Source: Prionace glauca
Lineage: Eukaryota; Chordata; Chondrichthyes; Carcharhiniformes; Carcharhinidae
NCBI GenBank assembly: GCA_037974335.1
Contig: CM075760.1
Coordinates: 8,491,432-8,555,431 of the forward strand
Reading direction: 5' to 3'
Length of the DNA: 64,000 bases
How positions within the stretch are numbered: position 1 is the stretch's first letter; each line of letters starts with the position of its first letter. Made by a program: the position numbers and the translations under genes. Shown piece by piece: positions 52,320 through 63,861 of the stretch. The notes beneath the pieces are model-generated. The model searched no databases. It worked only from the letters and a program-made list of their open reading frames with translations, and was not told the origin of the DNA.

Positions 52320-55066
52320 GAAAGAGGGGGTGGCGTAGCTCTGCTGATTAAGGATAGTATCAAGGTGGTAGCAAGGGATGATATCGGAGCCAAGGAGCAG
52401 AAAGTGGAATCGTTGTGGGTGGAGATTAGGAACAGCAAAGGGAGGAAGACGCTAGTGGGTGTCGTCTATAGGCCCCCGAATAATGATCTGGAGGTGGGGC
52501 GGGCTGTTAACACGCAAATAAGTGCGGCGTGCAGGAATGGGACGGCCGTAGTTATGGGAGATTTCAATCTGCATATTGATTGATCGACCCATGTTGGACG
52601 AGGTGGGCTCGAGGAGGAGTTCTTGGAATGCTGCCGGGATAATTTCCTTGAACAGTGTGTGTTGGAGCCGACGAGGGAGCGAGCTATCTTGGATCTGGTG
52701 CTATGTAATGAGGCGGGTAGAATTAGGGACCTTACAGTGAAGGATCCTCTTGGAGAGAGTGATCATTGTATGGTGGAGTTTCTGGTGCAGATGGAGGAGG
52801 AGAAAGTGGGTTCCCGGACACGCGTCCTTTGTTTGAATAGAGGGGAGTATGGTAGGATGAGAGAAGAATTGGCGAATATGGACTGGGGGAACGCGTTGGA
52901 AGGTAGGTCTGCTGAGGAGCAGTGGAGGATCTTTAAGGAGATCTTTCTTGGTGCTCAGTAGAAATTTATTCCGATGGTTAAAAAAGACAGTAGGAGGAGA
53001 GGTAATAAGCCGTGGATAACGAAGGAGGTGAAGGAAAGTGTTAAATTAAAAGCGGAGGAGTTTAGAGTAGCTAAGAGCAGTGGGCGAGAAGAGGATTGGG
53101 AAAGATTTAAATGTCAACAAAGATTGACAAAGAAGTTGATAAAGGAGGTTAGGAGAAGCTGTGAGGTTGTGCTAGCGCTTAATATAAAAAAGGATAGCAA
53201 GGGTTTTTATAAATATATAAAAAGGAAGAGGCTGGCTAGGGTGAAGGTTGGGCCTTTAGAGGATGAGAAAGGGGAGCTAGTGGTAGGGGATGGGGATATA
53301 GCTAAGGTCTTGAATAACTTTTTTGTTTCTGTCTTCACGGAGGAGGACGTGAATAATTTGCCGGGTGTTAGCGATGGAAAGGTGGTAGGAATGGAGGGTC
53401 TTAATGACATTACTGTTACTAGAGAGGTGGTGCTCGACAGACTGGAGGGGCTGATTGTGGACAAGTCCCCAGGACCGGATGGAATGCATCTGAAAGAAAT
53501 GGCGGAGGTGATAGTGGATGCCTTGGTGGTTATTTTCCAGACGTCGCTGGATTCCGGGGAAGTGCCGGAAGATTGGAAAACGGCTAATGTTACGCCGTTG
53601 TTTAAGAAGGGTGCCAGGCAAAAGGCGGGGAATTATAGGCCGGTTAGTTTAACGGCTGTGGTAGGTAAAATGTTAGAATCTGTCATTAAGGAGGAATTTG
53701 CGAGGCATCTTGAAGGGAATTGCTTGATAGAGCAGACGCAACACGGTTTCATTAAAGGGAAGTCGTGTCTGACAAATTTACTGGAGTTCTATGAGGATGT
53801 GTCTCGGGCGGTGGATAGAGGAGAGCCGGTGGATGTGGCCTTTCTGGATTTTCAGAAGGCGTTTGACAAGGTACCTCACAAGAGGTTATTGCAGATGGTG
53901 GAGGGACATGGAGTTGGGGGTAAGGTGTTAGCGTGGATAAAGGATTGGTTGTCAAATAGGAGGCAGAGAGTGGGGGTCAACGGGTGCTATTCGGATTGGC
54001 GGATGGTGACTAGTGGAGTGCCCCAGGGGTCGGTGCTGGGGCATCAGCTTTTTACCATTTATATAGATGAACTGGAGGAGGGAACCGAGTGCAGGGTGTC
54101 GAAATTTGCTGATGACACCAAGATTGGGGGAACGGCAAATTGTGCGGCGGGTGTGGAGAGTCTACAGAAGGATCTAGATAGGCTGGGCGAATGGGCCAGG
54201 AAATGGCAAATGGAATTTAATGTTGGCGAGTGTGAGGTGGTCCACTTTGGTAGGAGGAATGGTAGGAAGGACTATTACTTACGTGGCGAAAAGCTGCAGC
54301 AGGCGACGGTGCAGAGGGACCTCGGGGTCCTTGTGCATGAGTCGCAAAAACCCAGCCTGCAGGTGCAGCAGGTGGTCAGGAAGGCGAATGGGATGCTGGC
54401 CTTCATAGCGAAGGGGATTGAATATAAAAGTAGGGAGGTCTTGCTGCAGCTGTATAGGGCATTGGTGAGGCCGCAACTGGAGTACTGTGTGCAGTTTTGG
54501 GCGCCGCACCTGCGCAAGGATATTTTGGCCTTGGAGGGAGTGCAGAGGAGGTTTACTCGGCTGATACCGGAGTTGAGGGGATTGAGCTATGAGGAGAGGC
54601 TGAATAAACTGGGATTGTACTCGTTAGAGTTTAGAAGAATGAGGGGAGATCTCATTGAGACGTATAAGATGATGAATGGGATGGATAGGATAGAGGTGTA
54701 GAGACTCTTCCCGCTCAAAAATGACAGTAGGACTAGGGGGCACAGCCTCAAGATAAAGGGGAGGCGGTTTAGAACAGAGTTGAGGAGGAACTTCTTCACT
54801 CAAAGGATGTGAATCTCTGGAATTCTCTGCCCGTTGAAGTGGTGGAGGCTGCCTCGCTAAATATTTTTAAGAAGCGGGTTGATGGGTTTTTGATAAGAAA
54901 GGGGATTAAGGGTTATGGGGAGAGGGCGGGAAGGTGGAACTGAGCCACGACAGATCACCCATGATCTTATTGAATGGCGGGGCAGGCTCGAGGGGCTGGA
55001 TGGCCTACTCCTCCTCCTATTTCTTATGTTCTTATTATGTTCTTATGTTATGATGTTATGATGTTA
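52320..55066 (+). mobile_element. CR1-like LINE, subfamily A, longest copy
   Basis: Contains the C-terminal part of the endonuclease (GVVYRPPNNDLEVG, AVVMGDFNLHID, AILDLVLCNEAGRI, GESDHCMVEF) and the whole RT ([69 protein letters not shown]). The same frame stays open from 52365 to 54701 apart from three in-frame stops: after FNLHID (TGA for TGG), after IFLGAQ (TAG for CAG) and after DRIEV (TAG for GAG, 54699-54701). The 3' tail is (TTCTTATG)n-like, ending near 55066. It is 5'-truncated in the endonuclease. Confidence 0.95.
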
Positions 55067-55239
55067 CCTTTTAACACAGATTTGCCTCACTCTACCATCC
55101 AGAATTCCACTGGGATGATTCCCTCTGGGGCGGCCTTGTCCACTTCTTCATCACACTTAGCAACTCACCCACCGCCAGTGGCTCCTTTCCATGCAATCAT
55201 ACAAGATGCTGTACCTGCCCCTTCACCTGTCCCCTCCTC

Positions 55240-56095
55240 AGCACATTAGAACCCAAAACCTCATTCCTGGTGAAAAAACACTTTGTGTGCACCTCCTTTA
55301 ATCTGATCTATGACATTGTTGCTCGCGATGCAGTCTAATCTACATTGCAGAGTAAATGTGGACTGGTTGACTACTTCTGGTCTGTCCACAGCAGGACTTA
55401 GACCTTCCTGTCGCTTGCAACTTCGACACACCACCCTACTCTCCTGTCCACACGCCAGTCCTTGCCCGTTTGCAACGTCCCAGTGAACCCTAACGTAAAA
55501 TGGAGGAACAGCATCTCATCTTCAGATTAGGCAAATTACAGCCTTCCGGATTGAGGATTGAGTTCAACAAATTCAGAGCATGAATTCTCGACTCCACCTC
55601 CACTCCATCTGCATTCATTTAAATTAATGTCTTCTTTTCATTGCTTTCGTCCATTTTTAATTTACATTTTTACTTCCACTTATCAAGATCTAAAATATTG
55701 CTACTTTATCCCCCATCCCTCTGCCCGTTGCACTAAGGACAGCTGCCGCATTCCTAGGCTGTGCACTTTCGGTTCTGCCATTTACACATTCCAATCTCTT
55801 AATGGACGCTCTTAGCAACATTGTCATCATCATTGATCATCACCATTTACATTCCCGTTGTCACTTCGTCCCTGCTATTTGTTTCAATTATAGACCTCAC
55901 CCCCAGAAAAAAAAAATCCATGCTCACAGTATAAACCTTACACAATTTTCCTTATCTTCAGCTCTGAGGAAGGGTCACCCTAACTCGAAATATTGGCTCG
56001 ATTCTTCCTCCACAGGTGCTATCAGATCCGCTGAAAATTTTCAGCATGTTCTGTTTTTCTTTCAGATCTCAGCATCCGTAGTATTTTTCTTTAAT
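55240..56095 (+). mobile_element. Second type of Penelope-like element, 3' part
   Basis: The plus strand shows, with interruptions, CTSFNLIYDIVA then SLIYIAE (GIY-YIG strands, about 55290-55360), LPVACNFDTPPYS (55405-55445) and MEEQHLIFRLGKLQPSGL (55500-55553), the usual end of a PLE endonuclease. Then come untranslated sequence and a terminal region with a hammerhead-like core (55974-56000) and TCAGATCTCAGCATCCGTAG. It differs in sequence from the PLE at 20.9 kb. Old and decayed. Confidence 0.65.
55974..56000 (+). ncRNA. Hammerhead-like core, second PLE type
   Basis: CTGAGGA, hairpin region AGGGTCACCCTAACTC (imperfect GGGT/AACTC pairing), GAAA, then TATTGGCTCG. Both boxes are present; the stem is weakened. 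Confidence 0.5.
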
Positions 56096-56099
56096 TATA

Positions 56100-57240
56100 G
56101 GGAGTAGACTATTCTGGATTTGGCATAGTGCGGTCAATAGGGATTAATTAATGATCTAATAGTTAAGGATCTTCTAGTCAAGAGTGGTCATAGTTAGATA
56201 GAATTCCAAATTCAGTTTGAGGGCGAGAAACTCGATCCCAGACTGGACTTCTGGAGTTAAACACAGGGAGTTACGAAGACATGAGAACAGAATTGGCCCG
56301 AGTGGATTGGGAAAGAAGACTAAAAGGTCGGACAGTTGATGATCAATGACAAATGCTAAAGGAGACAATGAATTTCTCCCAACTAAAGTACATTCCCATG
56401 AGGAAGAAAGACTGTAAAATCAGGAGAAATATCCATGGTTAAGCAAGGAAGTTAAAGATAGCATAAAGAGAAAAGCATACCATATTGCAAAGGCCTGTGG
56501 CACACTCGAGGTTTGGGAAACTTTTAATAATCAACAATGGGTTACCGAAAAGTAACAAAAAGATCAAAGATAAATTATAAAAGAAAACACGCACAACATT
56601 TAAAAAAGTATAACAGGAGAATCTGAAATATTTAAAAGTGAAGAATGGAGCGAATGTGATTGTTGGACACTTGGAGGATTCGACGAGGGAATTAATCATG
56701 GGGAGAATAGAAATGGCGGAAACTCTCAATCAATAGTTTGCCTCAGTTTTCACGCAAGTTCCACCACAATAGCAACAGGAAATACAGAGGTAATAGAAAG
56801 GATGGAATTGAGAAAAATTGTCAATAGTGAAAAAGCGTTAAGCGGACAGTTGGGATTGAAGCCAGTCAAGTCCCCAGGGCCGAATGGCCTACAGCCTATG
56901 GTCTTAAAGGAAGTGATAGTGGGCACATTGATTATAATCTTCCAAAATTTCCTGGATGTGGGAACAGTTCCAGTGGGTTGGGGAAAAGAAGATAATATAA
57001 TGCCCATTTTCAAAGAGGAAGGGAGATGGAAAGGATGAAACCAAACACCAGCTCGTTTGACACCTGTCGTTGAAAAGTTGTTCAAATCCATTCTTAAGAT
57101 TGTAGTAACAGACAATTAGAATGCCATAATACAATCCATTAGAGCCAGCATGTTTTTACGAAGGGAAAATCGTTCTGACTAATTTGCTCGAGTCCTTCGA
57201 AGATGTAACAAGCAAAGTGGACACTGAGGCATTTGTTAAG
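56100..57240 (+). mobile_element. Old CR1-like LINE, endonuclease end and RT start
   Basis: GACTATTCTGGATTTGGCAT (endonuclease LDLV region) through the linker to VKSPGPNGLQPMVLKE (about 56866-56913), LIIIFQNFLDVGTVPVGWGK and a later TPVVEKLFKSI piece. Ends where the RT fingers would continue (near 57240). Similar in age to the LINE at 8085-10960. Confidence 0.8.
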
Positions 57241-57266
57241 TTACCATACCTTGAAATGCAACATAG

Positions 57267-57268
<2 letters not shown>

Positions 57269-57300
<32 letters not shown>
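57269..57300. repeat. (TG)n microsatellite
   Basis: About 32 bp of TG at the truncated edge of the LINE. Confidence 0.95.
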
Positions 57301-57303
<3 letters not shown>

Positions 57304-57994
57304 TAAGGACAGAGTCCAACAGAGGGAGATTGTTGGAAGTGAGAAACTCTGTGTGTGTAGTGTATGTGTACTTGTGTTTGAGTTTGACTGCCTTCTTGCG
57401 AATCTTGCCTTTTTGCTGCAATTAATCATTTACGCCATGCCGCTATTTAATGATCACAGCAGTGTTTCTGCAATGCAATTCTGAAAAGGTTTCAGAAGCA
57501 ACTACTGTCTTCCAAAGCAAAGCAGGAAATTGCTGATGGGGAGATTCTTATTTCTTCCATCAGGTGGCAGGAAAGCCAACAAAATGTTCACCCACGCCCT
57601 CCCCCCCCCCCCCCCCCGCCCCCCTACTTTGATGTCTCTGTTTCTCTGTCCTCTATCACACTCTTATCTCTCAATGTCAATGCCTGTATCAATGCGCTCG
57701 GTCTCACTTTCATTATAGTGGACACAGTGACAACACAGTCTCAGGCGCTGTTTCTAATTTAAGCTTGTTAATTGATTCATGCAGTAGCTTTTTCAATGCC
57801 CGTCGCATTCTCCATTGATTCCGCTCTTGTTAACTATGTTTTGGTAACACATCGTGCACAGACAATCTGGCTTTATAGTTCGTATTTTGGTGAAAGCCTA
57901 ATAACTGCACTTCCTCTTCGGGCCTGTTCCTCACTATAAAGAATCAAGTCAAGATATATTGTACTATTCTAACCATTGCAAATACAACTTGCAG
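57301..57994. other. Upstream region of plus-strand V segment
   Basis: About 700 bp with a long poly-C run (57601-57627). ATTGCAAAT at 57975-57983, just before the leader ATG, is close to an octamer (ATGCAAAT) but has one extra T. Nothing else recognised. Confidence 0.4.
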
Positions 57995-59909
57995 ATGGAT
58001 CATCCACGAGGGTTAAGAACCTTCATTCTAGCAGCAATCATCTCAGGTGAGTAACACTTCAGATTCTCAGTGATTACCTTTCAAGAAAGCCTTTTATCAT
58101 TCCACATTTAATGTTGCACTTAGAGAAAAATTAGAACAATACTCGCAATGCTTGAATTTAATTATTAGGGGCGGCATTTTGACACAATGTTTAGCACTGC
58201 TGCCTCACAGCGCCAGGGACCCGGATTCGATTATTGGCTTGGGTTACTGTGCAGAGTCTACACGTTCCCCCATGTCTGCGTGAGTTTCCTCTGGGTGCTC
58301 TGGTTTCCTCCTGCAGTCCGAAAGATGTGCTGATTAGGTGCACTGGCCGTGCTACTCTCTCCCTCAGTGTAACTGAACAGGTGACTGGAGGATTTTCACA
58401 GTAACTTCATAGCTGTGTTAATGTGAGCCTACTTGTGACTGATAAATCAACCTAATTTAGTTATTCTCATTGATTTCCTTTCAATAAATTATTTTATATT
58501 CTTATGTTTAATGTTGATCTTTCGAGACAAGTACATGGCAATATTACTAGTGATTGAGTTTGTTTAATGATTGGAACTTTACAAACAGTTATTTAAGTGC
58601 TTCAGTCGTGAGAAAAGGCAAACCTATCATAGATATAAATAGTTCGCCAAACACTCCTTCGACAGTGCCTTCCAGACCCAAAACATCTAGCACTTGGAAG
58701 GAAATTTGCTACAGATTGAACGAAAAGCATAGCTTGCAGTATTCCGTTAAAACCATACGCATCCATTAAGTTAGAATCACCTTTCCATCACGGTCGCTGG
58801 GTCAAAACCATGGGAGACGTCACCTTCCCCCTGAAAGTACTGCTGAGTGTACCTTGTGCATCTGGAACGAAACATTCCAGGAATGCAGCTCCACACTCTT
58901 TTCTCAAGGGGAACAAATAAGCATGGGCAGTAAATACTGGTTCAGCCTCGCGACTCTCACATCTCAGGACAGAATAAATCACAGGGCCATTAGTGTGGGA
59001 TTTAGACAACGCCTTTTTTAGTTCCATAAGTGAATGGTGAGAAGGTGGAACTGTAGAACGTGGAATATGTGACATGAACGATGATTATGTATTTCATAGG
59101 GCTATCAGGTGGAAAGAAGTCGTAATTGGCCGCTAATCTCATAGTACCAGAAGAAGTGGGGTTGGGGTGAATAAATGCCAGCAAAAATCCAAGGGCCGAA
59201 TGGCCTGTTACTGCTTGTAATTTGAAATGATTCTATCCAATTAAACACATGGCCTGTTATCAACTCATCACAAGCCTCATTTGGTTTTGGATACATGTTG
59301 CAGATATTGATCTAGCAAGGCCTTAAATCTTCAAGTCTCTGGCCAGGCGGCACATCGGGGGTGCCCAGCTTTGTACTGTTGCACGAAGCTGAACACTACC
59401 TTCTTGGTCAGCTTCGTGCAATAATACTGATGCACTCACAGGGCAAAACCGCGACTGCTGGCTACCTCCAACGGCAGCACGATGCCTACAGGGGCCCATC
59501 CCATCCTCCCCCTCTCCCGCATCTCCTCCGTTCCAAATCGATAGAATGCCTGGAACCTCCACTTAATTCTAATTTTCTCTATTCTTCAGGTAGCCTGGCT
59601 GCATCCGCAGTCATACACCAGCCAGAGGTAGAGATGAAGGTCCAGCAGGGAGCCACCACTACCATCACCTGCTCCTATACAGAGGTGGAGAGGGCTTGCT
59701 TGGTCTGGTACCGGGGACCTCTCCACCCAGCCATGGGGGGAAGTCCCGAGTACATTCTCGTCCGCTGCACCGATGGTTTCAGCGACAGTGCCACATTTTC
59801 CAGGCATCGCTTTTCCTCCTCCCTGACCAAAACTTACAGAATCATCAGTCTGACAGTTGCACCGGTGACAGCTGAGGACTCCAGGAAATACTTCTGTGTC
59901 TTAAACACA
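57995..59909 (+). CDS. T-cell-receptor-type V segment, plus strand, long leader intron
   Basis: Leader exon 57995-58046 (MDHPRGLRTFILAAIIS plus one base, donor GTGAGT); V exon 59590-59909 (acceptor TTCTTCAG). V domain: GSLAASAVIHQPEVEMKVQQ, first cysteine in TTTITCSYTE, LVWYRGPLHPAMGG, and DSRKYFCVLNT with the second cysteine, followed at once by a 23-RSS. The intron is 1543 bp, against about 100 bp in the other V segments, and contains a SINE. The CDR2-side loop is long and the usual Q after WYR is G. The chain type is uncertain (alpha/delta or gamma). No stop is seen. Confidence 0.82.
58166..58450 (+). mobile_element. SINE type 1 in V leader intron
   Basis: Best-preserved copy: GTTTAGCACTGCTGCCTCAC, GCGCCAGGGACCCGGATTCG (box B), GTCTGCGTGAGTTTCCTCTG, GAAAGATGTGCTGATTAGGT, alternative tail TTAATGTGAGCCTACTTGTG ending near AATCAACC. 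Confidence 0.9.
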
Positions 59910-59948
59910 CACACTGGCACATTCCAGGCAGCAGTCTCTACATAAACT
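59910..59948 (+). other. V recombination signal sequence, 23-bp spacer
   Basis: Heptamer CACACTG (59910-59916), spacer of exactly 23 bp, nonamer ACATAAACT (59940-59948; seven of nine match ACAAAAACC). The CAC of the heptamer is intact. Weaker than the two minus-strand signals. Confidence 0.78.
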
Positions 59949-60056
59949 GCAGTTCCTCTCCCAGGCAATGGGAACTCTGGGCATGATGTGTGGACCCACT
60001 GTCTAATGTCGGTGTTGTAGAATTGCAGCATCAACACAAGGATGGACAGGCAGATA

Positions 60057-62275
60057 TAGAAACATAGAAAAAACTACAGCCCAAATAGACCCTTCGGCCC
60101 ACAAGTTGCGCCGAATATGTCCGGACCTCCTAGGCTTACCTATAACCTTCTATTTTATAAGTTCCATGCACTTATCCAAAAGTTTCTTAAAAGACCCTAT
60201 CGAATCCACCTCCACCACCACTGCCGGCAGCTGATTCCACTCACCCACCACCCTCTGAGTGAAAAACTTACCCCTGACATCTCCTCTGTACCTACTCCCC
60301 AGCACACAAAACCTGTGTCCTCTTGTGGCAACCATTTCAGCCCTGGGAGAAAGGCTCTGAGAATCCACTCGATCAATACCTCTCATCATCGTATACACCT
60401 CAATCAGGTCACCCCTCATCCTTCGTCTCTCCAAGGGGAAAAGACCGAGCTCTCTCAACATATCCTCATAAGGCATGCCATCCAATCCAGGCAACATCCT
60501 TGTAAGTCTCTTCTGCACCCTTTCTATGGCTTCCACACCCTTCCTGTAATGAGACGACCAGAACTGAGCACAGTGCTCCAAGTGGGGTCTGACCAGGGTC
60601 CTACATAGCTACAACGTTATCTCTGGACTCCTAAACTCAATTCCGCGATTGATGAATGCCAGTGCAGAGGGATCTCGGGGTCCTTGTGCATGAGTCGCAA
60701 AAACCCAGCTTGCAGGTGCAGCAAGTGGTCAGGAAGGCGAATGGGATGCTGGCCTTCATAGCGAGGGGGATTGAATATAAAAGTAGGGAGGTCTTGCTGC
60801 GGCTATATAGGGCATTGGTGAGGCCGCAGCTAGAGTACTGTGTGCAGTTTTGGGCGCCGTACTTTCGCAAGGATATTTTGGCCTTGGAGGGAGTGCAGAG
60901 GAGGTTTACTAGACTGATGCCGGAGTTGAGGGGGTTGAGCTATGAGGAGAGGCTGAATAAACTAGGCTTGTACTCGTTAGAGTTTAGAAGAATGAGGGGA
61001 GATCTCATTGAGACGTATAAGATGATGAATGGGATGGATAGGATAGAGGTGGAGAGACTCTTCCCGCTCAGAAAGGACAGTAGGACTAGGGAGCAAGATA
61101 AAGGGGAGGCGGTTTAGAACGGAGTTGAGGAAGAACTTCTTCACTCAAAGAATCTCTGGTGGTGAATCTCTGTAATTGTCTGCCCGTTGAAGTGGTAGAG
61201 GCTACCTCGCTAAATATTTTTAAGACGCGGGTTGATGGGTTTTTGATAAAAGAGGGGATTAAGGGTTATGGGGAGAGGGCGGGAATGTGGAACTGAGCCT
61301 CGACAGATCTGCCATGATCTTATTGAATGGCGGGACAGGCTCGAAGGGCCAGATGGCCTACTCCTGCTCCTATTTCTTATGTTCTTAGTATACCATACGC
61401 CTTCATAACCACAGCCTCTACCTGCGAAGCTGCTTTGAGTGTCCTATGAACCCGGACCCCAAGATTCTTCTGATCTTCACACTGCCAAGAGTCTTACCCT
61501 TAATATTATATTCTGTCGTTCTATTTGACCTGCCAAAATGAATCATCATACTTATCTGGGTTGAAGTCCATCTGTCACTTCTGCGCCCAGTCTTGCAGCC
61601 TATCAATGACTCGTTGCAACTTCTGACATCCCTCCACACTATGCACAACACCTCCAACCTTTGTGTCATCAGCAAACGTACAAACCCATCCCTCCACTTC
61701 ATCATCCAGGTCATTTGTAAAAATCACAAAGAGGAAGGGCCCCAGAACAAATCCCTGGGGCACTTCACTGGTGACCGAACTCCATGAGAAAAAAAGAATC
61801 TACAACCACTCTTTGACTTCTGTGGGCAAGCCAGTTCTGAATCCACAAATATCCCCATGGATCCCATGCCCCCTCACTTTCACATTAAGCCTTGCATGAG
61901 GCACATTATCAAACGCCTTGCTGAAGTCCATTTGCATTACATCTACTGCTCTTCCTTCGTCAATGTGGTTTGACGCATTGTCAAAAAATTCAATCAGGCT
62001 CGTAAGGCCTTTGACAAAGCCGTGCTGACTATTGTTGACCGTACTATACCTCTCCAAATATTCATAAACCCCGCTTCTCAGGATCGTCTCCATCAACTCA
62101 CCAACTACTGAGGTTAGACTCACTGGTCTATACTTTCCTGTGCTATCTCTTGTCCCTTTCTTAAATAAAGGATTCACATCCACAATCCTCCAATCCTCCA
62201 AAACCTCTCCTGTCTCCATTGATGACGAAAAGATCATCGCCAGAGGCTCAGCAATCTCTTCCCTCGCCTCTCACA
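60057..62275 (-). mobile_element. CR1-like LINE, subfamily C, host of a nested LINE
   Basis: Antisense. 3' end AAACATAGAAAAAACTACAG at 60057; RT C-terminus RRRMRGDLIEVYTMMRGIDR (about 60360-60420); interrupted at 60660 and resumed at 61388; FADDTKVGG near 61660, PQGFVLGPFLFVIFTNDLDD near 61740, VDVMQMDFSKAFDNVPHA near 61920 and EDWRIVDVNPLFKKGTRDS near 62180. Several breaks; the 5' end is lost near 62275. Confidence 0.9.
60661..61387 (+). mobile_element. CR1-like LINE, subfamily A, nested in antisense subfamily C
   Basis: 5'-truncated at VQRDLGVLVHESQKPSLQ; open through RRFTRLMPELRGLSYEERL to 61117, then a small deletion (SRTREQDKG for SRTRGHSLKIKG); 3' tail TTCTTATGTTCTTA. At the junctions AGT is repeated (60658-60660 and again at the right edge), a 3-bp target duplication, so the empty site can be read exactly. 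Confidence 0.93.
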
Positions 62276-62504
62276 GATGTGAAGTAGATTCTTAGACATA
62301 TCAGCTGATTCACAAAACAGATACTGGACAGCTAGATAAAATGATTGATAGACACAGGAATTGATGCATTGACATACAAAGCAGATATATGATCAGTGGA
62401 CAGTTAGATAGATAGAGTCATAGACACATGAATAGAGTTACATAGATTAGCAGCCACATCAACTGCTGGACTAGCACGTGAATTGGATATATGGTGAGCA
62501 GGGG
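62276..62504. other. Unassigned sequence
   Basis: About 230 bp with several GATAGA/AGATA motifs; nothing else recognised. Confidence 0.4.
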
Positions 62505-62765
62505 CTAATTTCCAGGTGATAGACGGCTTGGGGTCACTGTCCGTGCAGAGTTTGCACGTTCCAATCGTGTCTGCATGGGTTTCCTCATGATTTTCCAGTT
62601 TCCATCCACCGTCCAAATGATGTGCTGGTTAAATGCTTTGGCCCTGCTAACTTCTCCCTCAAGTGTGCCCGGACAGGAGCCGGTGTGTAGCAACTGGGAG
62701 ATTTTCATAGTCACTTCATTACAGTGTTAATGTAAGGCTACTTGTGACACTAACAAATAAAACAT
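62505..62765 (+). mobile_element. SINE type 1, head lost, alternative tail
   Basis: GGTCACTGTCCGTGCAGAGT, GTCTGCATGGGTTTCCTCAT, AATGATGTGCTGGTTAAATG, tail GTGTTAATGTAAGGCTACTT then CACTAACAAATAAAAC. Confidence 0.85.
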
Positions 62766-62861
62766 TATGAATAAATAAGCAGGAAGGCACAGTGTGATCA
62801 ATTCTGAACAAGAGATGGGTACACACAACCTTTTATATATGAAGAGAGACTATGAAGGATG

Positions 62862-63275
62862 TAATTACAGTAGAGGGTGAAGAGGAGGCGCACAAGAATG
62901 TTGCGTGGGCTGGAGCGTTTTAGCTATGAAGAGGGGCAGGTTAGTCTGGAGTTGCTTTCCTTAGAGCAGGGAAAATGAGAGGGGGGGGGCGTCTGATGGA
63001 AGTGTACAAAATTATGAGGGAAATAGGTATTGTGAACAGGAAGGGACATTTCCCATTAGTAGAGAGGTCAATAATAAAGCAACATAAATTTAAGGTAATG
63101 GTCAGTAAATTTAGAGGGGATCTGGAATCAAAATACTTTCACCCAGTGGATGGTGAGGAACTGACTGCCTGAAATAGTGGTACAGGCGGCAACCCCTCAC
63201 AACATTTAGGAAACATTCAGACGAGCGTTTGAAACGCTATGGCATGCAAGGCTACGGACCAAGTGCTGGGAAATG
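62862..63275 (+). mobile_element. CR1-like LINE fragment, old
   Basis: CACAAGAATGTTGCGTGGGC, MEVYKIMREIGIVNRKGHFP and SKFRGDLESKYFHPVD: the RT C-terminal region. It resembles the subfamily at 47946-48810 (CAAGGCTACGGACCAAGTGC near its 3' end). Confidence 0.8.
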
Positions 63276-63861
63276 TGACTATTATCCCTTTCCGCTTCTG
63301 CTCACTGTACAGCTGGAGCCAATGTGTTTTGTGTCTCTAGCGCCAGAACCAGACTCATTCTGATTTCACCAGGGCTAGTGCATTAGGTTGCATTTTATCC
63401 CTCTGAATGTCATCGTTCTAATTGAGTGACACTATTTCTGAGGAAAGGCGTGAATCTCTAGACGGATGAGACAGTAATCATAATTTGCTGCATAAATGAA
63501 CATTTGTGACATTTTAGTTATTCAATATTTGGCACTTACTGCTTTAAGAAAAAAGACAATTATTATTGGTTCTAAAGACGGTGTTACCAGTTGCAAATTC
63601 TGGGTATATCCTTGTAAAAACTGCTATTGTTGTGCAAGGGGTCCTGGTGTCCTAACACACAATCACTGAAAGCCAGCTTGCAGCGACTGCAAGCAGTTTC
63701 AAATGCAGCTTGTTCCTGCTGTTCTTGACCATGAGGTCAACAATGTTACTCTGACTATTGGAGGGTTCCTTATGCAGTGAGCTGCTTGACATTTCCCTAA
63801 ATTCCTGCTGTATGTGTTTGCTGAACTTCACCTTTCAATGGTGTTACAGAAGGAGGAATCA
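63276..63861. other. Unassigned sequence
   Basis: About 590 bp, nothing recognised. Confidence 0.4.
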
